Translations under genes and position numbers: made by a program
From: Ixodes scapularis
Lineage: Eukaryota > Arthropoda > Arachnida > Ixodida > Ixodidae
Direction: 5' to 3'
Length of the DNA stretch: 64,000 bases
NCBI RefSeq assembly: GCF_016920785.2
Contig: NW_024609857.1
Coordinates: forward strand, 129,201,094-129,265,093
In this document: positions 1-9,996 of the stretch, one piece after another
How the letters are laid out: every line of letters begins with the position of its first letter
Position numbering within the stretch: the stretch's first letter is position 1
The notes under the pieces: generated by a model
Databases searched by the model: none
Told to the model about the DNA's origin: nothing
What the model saw: only the letters and a program-made list of their open reading frames with translations

Positions 1-322
1 CGAGAGTGGCCGAGGCTCCTGAGGCCAGGAGTTGCAAATAATTCATCTGCGAATTGCTCAACTGCTCCTGTCAGTCGCATTTTCACAGGTTTCTTTTGTG
101 GCTTGGTAACAGGCAAATTCTTGCACGCCGATTGCTCGCAGCGCCGCCACGCGCTTTCATGGCGGAGCAGGCAGCAAGATGGGCAGAGAACGAAAGAGTA
201 GCCAGTCCTTCTAGGGACCATAGCAAAGCATAGCTTTAGCCTATACGGTCAACTAAAAGTCCCTAATAAAGGCTTTTAGTAAACCATACTATACAACTAA
301 GCCTTTCTAACGGGAGCTCTTG

Positions 323-541
323 CAGTCAGTTTAAAGCAAGAATTGAGCACGCGCCAGCTGAGTTCGCTTTCCGCAGCGCATGATCTACAAAAACTCTCTA
401 TTAAGGACTTTAAGAAGATCGCGTACGCTAGAGCTCCGCTTTGCTAGTGGTGGTTCGTGCAGTCACATCGAAGCATGAACTGAGCACGCACGCGCTGGAC
501 CCGTTGTCCGCAGCGTATACAACCTACTAAAACTCTCTATT
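323..541. repeat. Imperfect direct duplication, two ~80-bp copies about 137 bp apart
   Basis: A block beginning with GCAGTCA, passing through GAGCACGC and CCGCAGCG and ending in ACTCTCTATTA occurs near 327-404 and again near 463-541, with scattered differences. No protein is encoded. It lies just upstream of a CpG-rich promoter-like stretch, so it could be a duplicated regulatory module or part of a repeat. The rest of 1-560 shows no gene that I can support. Confidence 0.5.
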
Positions 542-594
542 AGAGAGTGTTAGTATTTCGTATAGGAGCAAACGCAAGCCCCCTACGTTAGCGT

Positions 595-775
595 TAACGC
601 TGCGTTCTCCACGCTGCGCATGCGCCATACGTACGGACGGCAGCGAGCTATGCGTACGTACGCTCGCTATCGATTTTTGCGAGCGTACGTAGCGGTCCCC
701 TGCGTGCCATTTTCGTTGCTCTCGTCGCGCACGGAAGAGCGCGAAACTACTCAAGTTTGAAAAATGGCGGCAGTG
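595..775 (+). promoter_or_regulatory. Candidate CpG-rich promoter with NRF1-like and YY1-like motifs
   Basis: The stretch is rich in CG dinucleotides. It holds GCGCATGCGC at 616-625, a match to the NRF1 site, and AAAATGGCGGC at 761-771, the core of the YY1 site that in animals often lies at the transcription start and overlaps the start codon. No TATA box is evident. The assignment is inference from motifs; CpG-rich mobile elements can carry the same words. Confidence 0.35.
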
Positions 776-862
776 AGGCAAACCAGTGGAAGTGTTACGC
801 GCGTTGTACTGGTTCGCTTCACCATTGAAGATGACCTCAACCCTGTGGAAGAAAGAGAATGA
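764..862 (+). CDS. Possible short reading frame or first-exon start, unassigned
   Basis: An ATG inside the YY1-like motif opens a 32-residue frame beginning MAAVRQTSGSVTRVV and ending at TGA 860-862. It may be a first coding exon continuing after splicing, an upstream ORF, or chance. No domain is recognised. Overlapping minus-strand frames of 69, 96 and 158 residues have skewed composition and look like shadows of CpG-rich DNA. Confidence 0.15.
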   Translation: MAAVRQTSGSVTRVVLVRFTIEDDLNPVEERE

Positions 863-1020
863 CGAACAAGGGAAGAAGGGCGAGGCTCGTGGCGGGCGAG
901 GATACGCGGAGTTCGGAGCTGGAGACAGACGAAAGAGCCGGTGCCGAGCAAGGCCTCCAACAGAAGACCCGGACCACTGGACAGCCTTGTCCCTTCTCTT
1001 CATCGGACTTTGAACTTAAG

Positions 1021-1070
1021 TAGCGATTAAATCTTTTCCCAATGGTAGCGACTAAACCTTTTCCCGTGTG
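1021..1070. repeat. Two tandem copies of a 25-bp unit
   Basis: The unit TAGCGATTAAATCTTTTCCC is followed directly by a second copy with two changes (TAGCGACTAAACCTTTTCCC). Too short to classify. Confidence 0.6.
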
Positions 1071-1229
1071 ACTTCCTCGAAGCGAGTGGAACTCGGCCTG
1101 ATCGGGCGGTATTGACAGGCGACCCACAACCTCCTCAAAGATATCAACGCAACGAACCCTTTGGAGCGCCCACGAAGATGGGTGTTGATAGCCAAGGACG
1201 TTGGCGACGCCGTGGAACCCAAAAAAAGG

Positions 1230-2642
1230 TGTCTACCGTGCGGCCGGTACGCGAGCGGTGCGACCGCTCGCGTCTGTCAAGGAGTGTGCGGATTCCTTCT
1301 GTGACGCCGCAGCCTTCGCCAGGTCCGGCCTCGCAATACTCTTCGCCTTCATCATCTTCTTCGTCTTCTTGCGTTTCTTAACGATGCGTGGGTTCCGACG
1401 GAGGCCCATTGTGCTGCGAGTGAAGTTCTCCCGCCTTGGAATCCGCCTCGCCGCCTCGCGCTGTGGCAGAGCTGGACAGTCCCTCTCATTAAGTGTTGGC
1501 CTGGTTGACTGTGTTCGCTTCTGCGAGATCCTCGGGTCTGGGAAACGCGGCGCCTTCTCTCGCTTGGGCTCCTGGTATTTGTCCAAGGTGGGGACTGCTA
1601 GAGTTTGGCACTTGGGGGTGTCTTGAGCGCAATGAGACATGGCATCGTTGTGTACCCGCCCGCCCTTGGAGCACCACTGCTCATGGTTTGGGCAGACATA
1701 TGTCTTGTTCCCAAGTTGTTGGCAGCAGCTGCACGCAACGGCTCAAGGTCGGTATAGCACGACTTCCGTCAGGCAGGTGTAGTGAGTGACGAGTTAGGGG
1801 GCGCGTGAGCCCAACAATGTGATGAGTGCTGCCTTTCCGTCGGTGTCTAATGGCCTGGTATTGACGATCTTATGAGTCCGGCAACGTAGATTGGTCTTGA
1901 TGTTCTCCGCCGTCTCTCTCTTGTTAATCTCATACATGACGCCTCGAGTCTGGATGTCCGAAATGGCCTCGTGTGCCTGGAACTCCACCGCAGTGCTATA
2001 TATGTAGATTTTTGGAGCTTTAGAAACCTCGGTATTCGAGCGAGTGTACCCACACATAAATTGCGATGATGTCGGCTTTTCGTGGGAATCGTATTTGATA
2101 TCTGTGTTCCGACAGATTACTGCCTGCCCTCTCTGTGATGGTGGTGTACAGCGCTTTCTTTGGAATATCCGTCACGCTAATGCGATTGGTTGGTCTTAGC
2201 ATGCCAGTTTCGTCGGCTCTGCTTGCCCATGATTTGGCGTGTTGCAGCGTCCCGCGTAACCCTCGTACGGCGTTGTTTCCTTCCCTAATATATGTCCACG
2301 GACCTGCGTCCTTGTCTTGCGCCTCTGGCACAGGTTGTACAACGTCATGAATGGTGTCATCGCCTCCCGTCATGGCGGCGTCGCTTGTAATGTTAGGCGT
2401 GATATTTGAAGCTCCCTCAATGGTGAAAAGGTCTACTTCCTCTGCGTTGTTTGCTCAGGTGAAAACCAAGAGAGTTTCGTTGCCTGCGGCTTTAGGCCCT
2501 GTTAGGTCCCTACCGATGAGGAGTTCCGGTAGGCTTAGTGAGTGCTCGAAGCGGTGGTTACATAAAACGGTCGTAAAATCCGAAACATTGGATCTACCTC
2601 TCAGAAATTTTGGGTGCAGGTCTGCCTTGACCTTTGACGCCT
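1230..2642 (-). pseudogene. Decayed non-LTR retrotransposon ORF1 (gag-like)
   Basis: Reading the minus strand from 2642 down, three successive segments fit one nucleic-acid-binding ORF1 of a tick-type LINE in shifting frames. 2373-2020 gives a frame with SDAAMTGGDDTIHDVV and the phrase PRKADIIAIYVWVHS. 2057-1794 gives EFQAHEAISDIQTRG and CRTHKIVNTRPL. 1800-1240 gives a degenerate Cys/His cluster (CCQQLGNKTYVCPN, then SHCAQDTPKC) followed by a basic tail. The order domain, zinc-knuckle remnants, Arg/Lys-rich tail is that of LINE ORF1 proteins. At least two frameshifts and several stops break it. No ORF2 adjoins it, so this is a fragment. The clade cannot be settled from ORF1 alone. Confidence 0.6.
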
Positions 2643-3109
2643 AAATACAATAAAATTCTAAAGAGAAAAACTTACAAAAAAAAAATATTAAGCAAGTTTG
2701 ATTACTTTCGAGGCGCCGCCGGGCTCTCAGGCCCAGCGCTAACAGTATTCTTCGCGTCGTCGTCGTCGTCCTTCTTAAGATCTTAAGAAGATATGCTGAG
2801 CGGGTTGTAAGGTATCTTAGTATTATTTTAAGCCATCGTTACAACAACAACACGTACCCTCGGCATGATGTAGTGCGAACGTCGTACCAATTAAAAAAAT
2901 GCATCAGGCACAACGTTGATAATTCTCAACTCTTATCTTTAACGCGCATTGTGTGAAAAGTATTTGAGAATATTGTTTCTTAAGCATTGTACGCGTTTGT
3001 AAGATCGTGCACCATTTTTTATTCTAATTAACATGAATTTCGCCAGCACTTCTCGACAGTCAAGTAACTCAAGGAAACATTTTCCGATTTTAGGCTTCTA
3101 ACGAGTGAG
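2643..3109. other. No gene seen
   Basis: AT-rich sequence with a short A-run (2677-2686) and a CGTCGT microsatellite near 2757. I find no reading frame or repeat structure that can be supported. Confidence 0.5.
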
Positions 3110-3420
3110 GGCAGACTGCTGCTACCTGCCTTGATCCATCTAAAGCATTCGATCGAGTCCCTCATTGTGAATTTCTTCATAAACTACCTTTGTATGCGGT
3201 AAATCAGAGTGTCATACACAGGATCGGGGCATATTTATCTAACCGAGTGCTGTACGTAGAGATAAACGGCACGTGTTTCAAATTAGCCGGGGTACACTCG
3301 GTTGTCCAGAGAGGTCAGTCCTTGACCAGTCGTATTTCTAATTTACATTAATGATATGGCGGCAGAAATAAATCCGGATGTAACTGTACGGTCATCTACG
3401 CATGATTGTCTAACGTATTA
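3110..3420 (+). pseudogene. Decayed LINE reverse transcriptase fragment
   Basis: Translation of 3128-3190 gives CLDPSKAFDRVPHCEFLHKL, the RT motif around the first catalytic Asp of non-LTR elements (L-D-x-S-K-A-F-D). About 170 bp later come a degraded counterpart of the G-V-P-Q-G-S motif and, in another frame, IYINDMAAEI. The region is frameshifted and flanked by non-coding DNA. It is a relic of the CR1/Jockey group of LINEs; the exact clade is not resolvable. The following ~170 bp to 3590 hold nothing I recognise. Confidence 0.6.
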
Positions 3421-3589
3421 AAAAAATAATAATTAAAAAGACTAGCGCAGGTTAGTTGCTTCTTTTAGGTATATTAGTGGTTGGTGGCCAAAATGGCAGA
3501 TGAGAATAATCACAGAAAATAGCGTTTGTGTTAGTATAACTAACAAAACTAAAAGAAATGCTACCTCTGTTACTAATCAGTTTGATGAA

Positions 3590-4283
3590 TGTCTTGGGTT
3601 GCCAAAGGCATGGTAGCGCTTTTTAGACGAGGACAAAAGAAATACAAGACAAGACAGACACGACGCTGACTGCAACTATTTAATCAACATGGAAATGAGG
3701 CATATATACACGTTTCAATCCTATGAATCAGCCAACCCCAGGCCTTGCCGCCGCTCGCATGAACTGCACCTCCTTATCGAAAAGGTCGATGGATGCAACG
3801 CTGAGACACCCCATCCCGGCCCTTTTTATCTCGTCCGCTTAGATAATTTCCCTATCAGTTCTATTTTTATATTTAGCCAGTACTGAGCATCAGTCAAACA
3901 ACGGTTTGCATCCGCAGTCATGGTAATGCATCAAAAGGTGTCCATCCCGATAGTTTTTGACGTTAACACTATGTTCGACTCATGCTCAGTACTGGCTAAA
4001 CTAAAAAATAGAACTGTTAGGTAAATTATCGAAGCGGACGAGATAAAAAGGGCAGGGTTGGGGTGTGTCAGCGTTGCATCCATCGACCTTTTCGGTAAGG
4101 AGGTGCAGTTCATGCGAGCGGCAGCAAGGCCATGGGGTTGGCTGATTGATAGGATCGAAGCGTGTATACATGCCTCATTTCCATGTTGATTAAATAGTTG
4201 CAGTCAGCGCTCGTGTCGGTCTTGTCTTTCCTTCTTTTGTCCTCGTTTAAAAAGCGCTACCATGCCTTTGGCAACCCAAGACC
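3590..4283. mobile_element. Long inverted-repeat (foldback) element
   Basis: Left arm about 3592-3890 and right arm about 3982-4283 are reverse complements over roughly 300 bp with modest divergence. Both carry GGTTGCCAAAGGCATGG at the outer end, then a GAGGACAAAAGA stretch, CAACTATTTAATCAACATGG, and TTTAGCCAGTACTGAGCAT at the inner end. The spacer is about 90 bp. No protein is encoded; short frames on each arm mirror each other. Such DNA could be a non-autonomous foldback element or two head-to-head copies of one repeat. No target duplication is evident. Confidence 0.7.
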
Positions 4284-4360
4284 AATACCAACTAGCCCAG
4301 CATTCAGCATTGATAATGAATGTTCATTGGCTGGGGTAGACGGTTTCAAGTACTTGGTGA

Positions 4361-5440
4361 AAGAGGTCTGCAGGGGCCGATATTTAGAAGCCCGACACAA
4401 CCCCGCCCTCCGTCTCTTGGGCCCGGACCCGCCCGCGGCCCGCTATCCATTCCGACTGCCGGCCCTGCCCGGCCCGATGCTAATTTTCACGGGCCGGCTA
4501 AGGCCCGCTCTGTTTTAGCCCAATATGAATAGCTCACAAATAGTGCGGCAGGACAGCTCGGTTCCCACTGCAACAGATATGTTGATTACTGCAATCGAAA
4601 CGTCAATGCAGTAAGCATAATATATATATATATTATTATTTTTTTTTTTTGCTGCTATGATTTGCCGGGCAAATCTGCGGGTCTAGGCAGCTCTTTAAGA
4701 AAATTCGCCCCCATCGTTCTTTTCTTCCACCAAAACTGCGTAACGGTAAGGGCGGGGAAAAAATGACCAGGGTAGTAAAGGGCAGTAAACGAAACCCTGT
4801 GTCAAATTTGGGAAGGGAAAGAAACGTCGCAACGGGTTCGAACAGAAGACGGACCAATATCTAAATTGCCCTTTCCCGCTGCGTACAATAAAAAACAAAA
4901 AAAAAAAAAATAAAAAAAAAAACGTTGTTTTTTGCGGTGGTCTGCGAGAAATTGTTTAGGAAAAGCACTCCTAAGGGAACCCCTTCACTCATATTGTAGA
5001 TGAACGCACTTGCACGTACGAATTGTTTACGCCTGCGCGGTACACATTGTGTAGGCGCATACGTGTGCCTGTTGATGGAGAGAAGCGATGGCAGGTCGGC
5101 AGCGCCACCGGGGACTAAAACGACGCGCCGCAAGTGCTCTGGAAGAGCATTCGCTGCACACACACCGAACCAAACAAAACCCTACACACGGGCACAAACA
5201 TGCATTTGACATTTGGGTCTCCACCACTGTTGTCCCTCCCCCAACTCCCCGAAAAAAATAATAAAAAAAACATTGCTGCTAAAAAAGAAAAAAGTAATTG
5301 ACGGTTTGGGGCCCGCTTCGGCCCGCCTTGTAGACTTGAATGGAAAGCCGATACCCAGCCTGAACCCTTCATGAATGTGGCCGTGAAACCCGAGTTTGGC
5401 ACGTGGCCGGCGGGCTGGCCCGTACCCGTGCAGACCTCTT
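4361..5440. mobile_element. Terminal-inverted-repeat DNA element, non-autonomous
   Basis: The left end AAGAGGTCTGCA (4361) is matched by TGCAGACCTCTT (ending 5440). Just inside both ends are clusters of GGCCCG/CGGGCC (4380-4510 and 5310-5430), a subterminal repeat pattern typical of DNA transposons. The interior is AT-rich with A-runs (4898-4921) and no transposase. Flanks give only a weak 8-bp duplication, so the superfamily (hAT-like is possible) is uncertain. Confidence 0.55.
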
Positions 5441-5614
5441 GGAGGTAACAATTTTTAAATACTCAATATGTGTTAAGCATAATAATGAAATACAGTCAAG
5501 CGCCTGTATAACGAAGCGTGTGGGACCGCTATAATTCTTCGGTATATCCGTCGCGCACTTTAATGACCCCAATAAATCAGATAAGCAACGAAATAGCCCG
5601 TTGTACAGGCTATT

Positions 5615-5714
5615 NNNNNNNNNNNNNNNNNNNNNNNNNNNNNNNNNNNNNNNNNNNNNNNNNNNNNNNNNNNNNNNNNNNNNNNNNNNNNNNNNNNNNN
5701 NNNNNNNNNNNNNN
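5615..5714. other. Assembly gap of 100 N
   Basis: Exactly 100 unknown bases, the usual size for a gap of unknown length. Sequence continuity across it, including the left end of copy A, cannot be judged. Confidence 0.99.
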
Positions 5715-6059
5715 GTGAGGTTCCATGTTTTTGGGGCATAGGCTTCATATCTGATTTGTTTGTACTTCTGCGATTTTTTCTGTTTCTTTTACAGTTGAAC
5801 ACATTTGCCAAATGAAGTGCCCATTTCTTTTTCAATGTATCTGTTCCGTTATTTTTTGAGTGATCACAAATATCAGAGCTACGTACAAGGATCATCTGAT
5901 CCGGTGTCCGTTGGTGCTTATTTATATTCACAGAAAAAAGCCGATAAATTTTTGCGGGCATAAATATACGCCGAAAAAAACCGAAAATTGAATTTTAAAA
6001 TAAACACCGAAAAAAGTACGCCGAATTTTGAAAAAATAGAAACCGAAAACGCAGAACCC
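5715..6059. other. AT-rich stretch with CCGAAAA-type repeats
   Basis: No gene is seen. Between 5935 and 6055 the words CCGAAAA, ACCGAAAA and CGCCGAA recur, suggesting a degraded simple or dispersed repeat. Confidence 0.4.
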
Positions 6060-6595
6060 TAATTATAACCCATTTTATTGTTTCTCTTCTTTTATTGAGT
6101 GCGCCTATGTTTTTGTTTGTTTGTCTTTTTTGTTAACGTACAATTTTCTTAGTTATACTATTTTTTCCAGAATCTGACAACTATAGTCTGTTTCATCATA
6201 AGTAAGAGCCTACTATTCAAAGATATAGACAAAAAAAAAAAAAAAAAGACACGTGAACATGCGAACACAGATTAAAAATGCTATGTAACGGCGCATTCAA
6301 ACTTAGTCGTTAGTTTTTTAAAGAGCAGGAGTTTCATAGGGCGACATTGTTACCCGTTGTAGATTATAAATTTAGCCAGTGCAGTACAACTGCTAGCTCG
6401 GGGTCTTTAACGTGCATCACGCAGTATATGTGATACATGACGGTAGGATGCAGGTGGGCGACAGAACCCAGAGTCCCTGCTAAAGCCCCTTGATAAAGGC
6501 GTTTTTTACAACTACCGCCAACCATTGTTGTGGAAACGCGCAAGACACGTGCCACGAACGGGTGCTCCGCCGCCATTCGCTTGCAAGGGCCAGAC

Positions 6596-6978
6596 CAGGG
6601 CGTAAGATAGACAGGTGGGGAAACGGCCCATAGAAGCCTACCGCAGCGCCGTGACCTGATTGTGTACTCGTCTGCTTGCGGGTACCCCCGATTTGCGACA
6701 GATGGCGCTGCGGCGAGGGGAAAAAAATTAGAATCGGATTTGCATGGAACTTTATGGAGAGTGCGCAAAATAAACCTAGGAGCACGACAGTCCTCCAGTG
6801 AAAATCCACGAGAAATCATCTCCCTCAGTTTAGCCGGTCGCCACCGGTCGCCCACCCGGAGTGAGAGTTCGCGGTGCTCCACATAGATGGCGCCAAAGAA
6901 AAAGAGAAACCTGAGGGGGGACACAATCCGGTCGCTCATTTGGCTCTCGTTTCCCCCACCTGTCTATCTTACACCCTG
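6596..6978. mobile_element. hAT-like MITE inside copy A, 8-bp target duplication
   Basis: The 383-bp insert begins CAGGGCGTAAGATAGACAGG and ends with the near-perfect reverse complement (CCTGTCTATCTTACACCCTG). It is flanked by perfect 8-bp repeats GGCCAGAC at 6588-6595 and 6979-6986. CAGGG...CCCTG termini with an 8-bp duplication fit the hAT superfamily. It is absent from the corresponding place in copy B. No transposase is encoded. Confidence 0.85.
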
Positions 6979-7441
6979 GGCCAGACATTTTAGTGCTGCG
7001 CCGCCATTTGCCTCCAAGGGCCGCTCGAGACACGGGCTTCGTACTTTGGCATACTTGGTGTTACTAGGGTGCCTTCATGCGCGCTTTGCTTAGGGTGGTG
7101 GCATCCGGCAATTTTGTCCCACACGTTTATTTTTCTTTTTTGTTCAGAAGCGCGTGAAAGAGCGTGTCCTTGCACGCGTTTGTGGCGCTGACTGTGCTAT
7201 GGCGACATTTTGTTTTCGTCGATTTCTTTGTATTTTACCCGTGAGCGCATGCTGTCGGCATCGGTACTACAAAGGGGTGGTATCACCCTAAACGAAGGAC
7301 ATTGAGGCACCCTAGGCGTTACTTGAAAGATCAACGCAAACACATCGAGGGGCTTTAGCTCATACAAAATCTGCAGCGTGAGCTCCGTGCTCTGAACGGA
7401 GCTCGCGCTCAGGCCTTTTTCCACGTGCCACAACATACTCT

Positions 7442-7960
7442 TGTATGTTGCGGGTGATGATGATAATTCGCGTCTATTTTTAGTCATAATTAAGAAATAA
7501 AACATTGAGACAAGGAAACAAAAAGGGACGTACACAGTACCGTCTCAAAACCAGCACAGCGCACATCTCTCATTTACTTCCACAACAGTCTTCTTCTTTG
7601 TCAACCTCCATCCAAATTATACATATTCAACAGTAAATAAAGTAAATGACAGTAAATTACAATTCAAGAACTAGTAAATGACAATTTAAGAGTAAATTAA
7701 GTAAATGGAAGTAAATAACACGACGCTGAATGGCTAATGGTGATGATGATGATGTGGCTTTCAACTGAAGCGCCACTTTATGGTCAACACCCAAACTATT
7801 TTCGCGAGTCTAAACGTCATCATTGTTGCACGTGAAGCGGTACGTGTGAACGAGCACATTTCGCGAAACTTGAGTGTTGCGAAACTGTTGCGCGCCTAAA
7901 AGATGCATCGTGTGAACAGACCTTTAGTGACACTAAATAAGCTCATTAGTGGCTCTAGTT
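7442..7960. other. Segment present in copy A but not copy B
   Basis: This stretch has no counterpart between 25020 and 25050. It contains a run of related words (AGTAAATGACAGTAAAT) near 7633-7710 and a GATGATGATGAT microsatellite near 7740. It is probably an insertion, but no terminal repeats were recognised. Confidence 0.4.
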
Positions 7961-8536
7961 TAGCCTAGTGAGCTAAACCAAATGAGATACGCTTAGAGTA
8001 TTGACACTCTTTTTACCCGATATTGTTGTGCGCGCCGCCATCTTGGTGGTTAGTACAAAGCAAACGCATCGATCGTCATGATTTAAAAGTGCAACTTCCT
8101 CAGCATTACTTTCTGTGTTAGCGTGCTCACTTATTATTGCAATTTGCTTTGTCGCAAACAGTTTAAACATTTGTGGAAGACGGAAAAGCTTTTCCTGTGG
8201 TTTCAGATAACGCTTCAAATAACTGACGACCATCATTTTAAGCACCAAGCGTAGCTTATTGAGTGGCTCTAGTTTAGCTCAACCGCACAGGCACAAAAAG
8301 ATAACGAACTGCTTGACCTCGCGATCTTGGCGCTGCTTCAGTTGCTTCATGAGATCTTATTTAGTGGCACTAATAAGCTCGTAGCTTTGGCTGCGCTCAG
8401 AACTAAGGTAAAGCAAAGAAAATATTAAGATCTTAGGGTTTTACAAGCCAAACTAACAAAGAAAAGAAAAAAAAATTGCGGGTTTATCTTGACTAACTCG
8501 AGAACTCTTGAAGTGCAACCGAAACTCAGATTGGCC

Positions 8537-8606
8537 CATAGGCGTAGACCTTCGGGGGGGCATCGGGGCTCGTGCCCCCCCTGGCGAGATCCAGGGGAGG
8601 GGGGGT

Positions 8607-8637
<31 letters not shown>

Positions 8638-8943
8638 GAGAGGGGCAAAGCCCCCCCTTCCCCCCCCCCTCCCCGGGGCTGGGGCCATGATCCTTACTTA
8701 GACGCTGTTTACGTGCCATGTAACGAGCTTCTAGTAGTGGCATGTAAACAAAATAACGCCCAGGTTGCCTCTATTGACATAATACATGGGAAATGGAATC
8801 CCAGCGTGCTTTTGTTAGCTTCAATCTCCAGCTTTGGCAAAAAGGTAACGCTCAGCACCCCCCCCCCCCCCCCCCCCCCCCTCTCCACCCCGGAGAACTT
8901 TCCAGCCTGCCCCCACCGGTAAAATGGAAAGTCTACGCCGCTG
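8537..8943. mobile_element. hAT-like MITE with long G and C tracts, 8-bp target duplication
   Basis: The 407-bp insert begins CATAGGCGTAGAC and ends GTCTACGCCGCTG, an imperfect inverted repeat. It is flanked by GATTGGCC at 8529-8536 and 8944-8951. Copy B has the uninterrupted site near 25610. A G-tract near 8600-8636 and a C-tract near 8859-8882 lie in inverted arrangement. The apparent poly-Gly and poly-Pro frames here are artefacts of those tracts. Confidence 0.8.
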
Positions 8944-9996
8944 GATTGGCCTCCGTCAGATCGCAAGCACCTCGGCCGGTACATAAACCCGACAAAAATG
9001 GCTTCATAGGCCAGCACGTTGGCTCAGAGGTAGTGAGAAGTTTTAATGTTTTGTTTTAATATCATCGCCACTTAAGAGCCACCAAGGTGGCTTTCGAAAC
9101 AAAATATAGTCGAACCATTCCGACAAGCATAGTTTGATTGCGAAAATGATTGTTGCAAGTGATAAAAACATTCAAATGTTTTCGCATACTTGGCGTTATT
9201 CCTTTCATGGCGCCCATTTCATTTGTATCGCGTCAGGCATGTACACCGACACGCAGTAGAACGCGCGCCAAAGCAGCTGTGGTGCACCCGCAGCCTAGCG
9301 CTCTTGTTCTGACATCTCTGGCTCGCTCACTGCGGGCATCCAGGCATCTGTCACCCTGACATCTGGCGCTTTTTCTGTCTTTCACGTGGCGTTCCAAGCG
9401 GCACACGACGAAAAAAGCACATAAAGCTATTCTTGATCACGTGTCGCCATCTGTATTTTATATAAAAAAACTGCAATTTGCCGTAACTGAATGGGAAAAG
9501 TTTGAGGTCTAATAACATTTTTAACGTGTCATATATCAATATAGAAGTTTTGGAAAATGCAATGTCGAAGGATGCTTCATAATTTAATATCTCATAATTT
9601 TGATTATTTTACATGATTCCGTTTTTATAGCACCTTCAAATAATACCATTTTCAACTTTATTTTTTATTTAGAAATATACATTTTTTTGGACAGTTCATT
9701 GCTTACTTTTTTTAGTTCATTATATCCAACCAAACGCTCACGTAAAATATGATGGGACAAGACGATGGGACGTTATAACTTGAGAAATAATTTTTTCTCT
9801 CTTAGAAACTCTGGCGTATTAAAAGCTGAATAATTAACTAACCACTTAAGATTTTTGTAGTATCGAGACATTGAAGTATCGCTAAAAAAAGCTCTTTAAT
9901 TTGACATTAATTTTATTATTGTAGCATACATAAAAATAAAATTATAAACCGTCAAAAAAGCACCAAAACGTCATGCACGGTGGGGTTACACCTTAA

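Larger units (their letters stand above)
6060..9992. mobile_element. Right part of a TTAA-target DNA element, copy A
   Basis: Sequence from about 6060 to 9992 is homologous, segment by segment, to 23838-26645. Shared blocks are roughly 6060-6595, 6979-7440, 7960-8536 and 8944-9992. It ends GGTGGGGTTACACC followed by TTAA (9993-9996), the terminal repeat seen on both ends of copy B. The left end is not present and may lie in the assembly gap or beyond. No transposase is seen. A minus-strand frame at 7973-8248 shares LKMMVVSYLK and PQMFK with one at 25204-25479, but this follows from DNA homology and has no known domain. Confidence 0.75.

Noticed and set aside
527..1003. 158-residue minus-strand frame
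   Set aside because: Low-complexity Ser/Phe/Arg composition over a CpG-rich stretch, with no domain.
8425..8922. Poly-Pro and poly-Gly proteins
   Set aside because: They come from G and C homopolymer tracts within a hAT-like MITE.
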